A DNA stretch of 22,795 nucleotides, from contig JBAZGW010000017.1 of the NCBI GenBank assembly GCA_041652635.1, positions 1-22,795 of the forward strand, given 5' to 3'. This stretch comes from Undivivens sp041652635. GTDB lineage: Bacteria; Omnitrophota; Gorgyraeia; Gygaellales; Profunditerraquicolaceae. The stretch's first letter is position 1. Each line of letters opens with the position of its first letter. Under the pieces are notes generated by a model, which saw only the letters and a program-made list of their open reading frames with translations, did not search any database and was not told where the DNA came from. Shown one piece after another: positions 22,501 through 22,795 of this stretch. Position numbers and translations under genes: made by a program.

Positions 22501-22795
22501 AGATCAACAAAGCTATCGCTTTCGTCCGTTGGGATCCGTACACCATCCCGATCCTTACGGAAGTCGGCGGTAAGGTCAAGTACGAGGACCTAAAAGAAGG
22601 CCAGACCATTCAGGAAGAGCTTAATCCGGTCACGAAGTTGACCGAACGCATAGTCGTGGAGCACAAGCAGGAATTCCACCCGCAGATAGTGATCACCAGC
22701 GGTACCGGGGAAGTCCTGGGTATATATCCTATCAGCGTCGGTGCCCATATCCTGGTCAAGGACGGGCAAGAGTCCGGAGCCGGCGACATGCTGGC
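19557..22795 (+). CDS. rpoC: DNA-directed RNA polymerase subunit beta', partial
   Basis: The ATG at 19557 lies inside rpoB in another frame, and the gene runs off the window end after about 1,079 codons of the usual 1,200-1,400. The first zinc site is CNCGKYKGIKFKGITCDRCG. The catalytic motif NADFDGDQM sits at 448-456, with the three Mg-binding Asp at 450, 452 and 454. The trigger-loop region shows QLAGMRGLMAKPSGEII, NPITANFREGLTVLEYF and GARKGLADTALKTADAGY. The second zinc site has Cys787, Cys861, Cys868 and Cys871. The frame agrees at each landmark and at the window end, so no frameshift is indicated. Confidence 0.97.
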   Translation, partial: MEEINSFDRITIKIASPQVIRTWSKGEVKKAETINYRTLKPEKDGLFCEKIFGPVRDWECNCGKYKGIKFKGITCDRCGVTVDHSSVRRDRMGHIDLAAPVTHIWFFKAVPSRLSAILDIGLRDLEKVIYYEEYVVVDPGDSPLKKKELLSEEQYQEAVVKYGASFKAMIGAEAVSELLREVDLDKHAAQLRSELSTEKEQTTGRRNTKTLKILEDFRKSGNKAEWMILEILPVIPPDLRPLVPLDGGRFASSDLNDLYRRVINRNNRLKKLIELNAPEIIIRNEKRMLQEAVDALLDNGRHGRAVVAANNRPLKSLSDMLKGKQGRFRQNLLGKRVDYSGRSVIVVGPELNLNECGLPKQMALELFEPFIIKKLREKGFVHTIKGARRMVERGKIEVWDILDEVIKDHPVMLNRAPTLHRLSIQAFQPVLIEGKALKIHPLVCTAFNADFDGDQMAVHVPLSLEAQIEVRVLMMSVNNLFSPADGRPIISPTQDIILGVSYLTKMKEGVKGENRIFADQSEVMIAYEDKEVDLHAQIRLRVNQVMDLAEGNRIDGRQIIETTPGRVIFNQLLPVDFGFVNRELNKGLVGNIVASCYKRYGHLRTIQLVDESKKVGFTFATLGGISIGINDLLIPKEKQEVLKESRAEVAKVEEQYRRGVITDRERKSKVIDIWTHTTDKISDLLFKEMPKFNPIFIMADSGARGSKLQVRQLAGMRGLMAKPSGEIIENPITANFREGLTVLEYFISTHGARKGLADTALKTADAGYLTRRLVDVSQEVIIEEEDCGTLNGITVAAIIEGDEVVVSLKDRIAGRVALDNVVDIITDEVIVEQGSEITEEKAEMIEKLGIERIRIRSVLTCESGRGVCAKCYGRNLASGRLVEIGDAVGIVAAQSIGEPGTQLTMRTFHIGGTASRTVEQSLFKSKNKGVVKYHSLRVTEKNKEFVVLNRNGSISINDGQGRELERYTVPQGAFISVADGAEINKAIAFVRWDPYTIPILTEVGGKVKYEDLKEGQTIQEELNPVTKLTERIVVEHKQEFHPQIVITSGTGEVLGIYPISVGAHILVKDGQESGAGDML

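Overview
The window is a gene-dense stretch of a bacterial chromosome, almost entirely on the + strand. It is housekeeping DNA: histidine and tryptophan biosynthesis, protein export, DNA repair/periplasmic folding, and the core transcription-translation operon. A lipoprotein, a SurA-type periplasmic protein and SecDF/YajC point to a diderm (Gram-negative-type) cell. Compact genes, many ATGA-type overlaps, a SecD-SecF fusion and the mfd-surA-pdxA-rsmA order would fit an uncultivated lineage such as Omnitrophota or a relative. That placement is an inference from gene content and order, not something the sequence proves. I see no transposase, integrase, CRISPR array or phage gene.

Layout. 1-3575: the distal part of a histidine operon (3' end of hisB, then hisH, hisA, a peptidoglycan-binding lipoprotein, hisF, hisI). 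A 151-bp nested inverted-repeat element lies between hisB and hisH. 3568-5097: trpE, overlapping hisI. 5125-5367: rpsP, without its usual rimM/trmD partners. 5368-5496: two strong hairpins leading into yajC. 5497-8013: yajC and a fused secDF. 8121-12724: a strikingly short mfd-like translocase gene, then surA-like, pdxA and rsmA, overlapping or closely packed. The surA-pdxA-rsmA order is the same as in E. coli.

12766-22795: a near-consensus sigma70 promoter, a structured leader with a terminator-like hairpin, tRNA-Thr(GGU), rpmG, tRNA-Trp(CCA), secE, nusG, rplK, rplA, rplJ, rplL, rpoB and the first three quarters of rpoC. No second promoter is evident, so one transcript may supply tRNAs, ribosomal proteins and RNA polymerase subunits.

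Points most worth a second look: (i) the Mfd-like protein lacks most of the N-terminal UvrB-like region and the whole C-terminal domain but keeps the RNA-polymerase-binding domain and translocase motor; (ii) the rpmG stop codon overlaps the first two bases of tRNA-Trp, so RNase P maturation would cut through the stop codon; (iii) the nested repeat between hisB and hisH; (iv) the leader/attenuator-like structure of the tRNA-rpmG-secE-rpoBC operon; (v) a yajC leader in which a C-run can pair either with an upstream G-run or with the Shine-Dalgarno sequence. I found no convincing entirely new multi-gene system; the novelty here lies in gene architecture and RNA-level arrangement.
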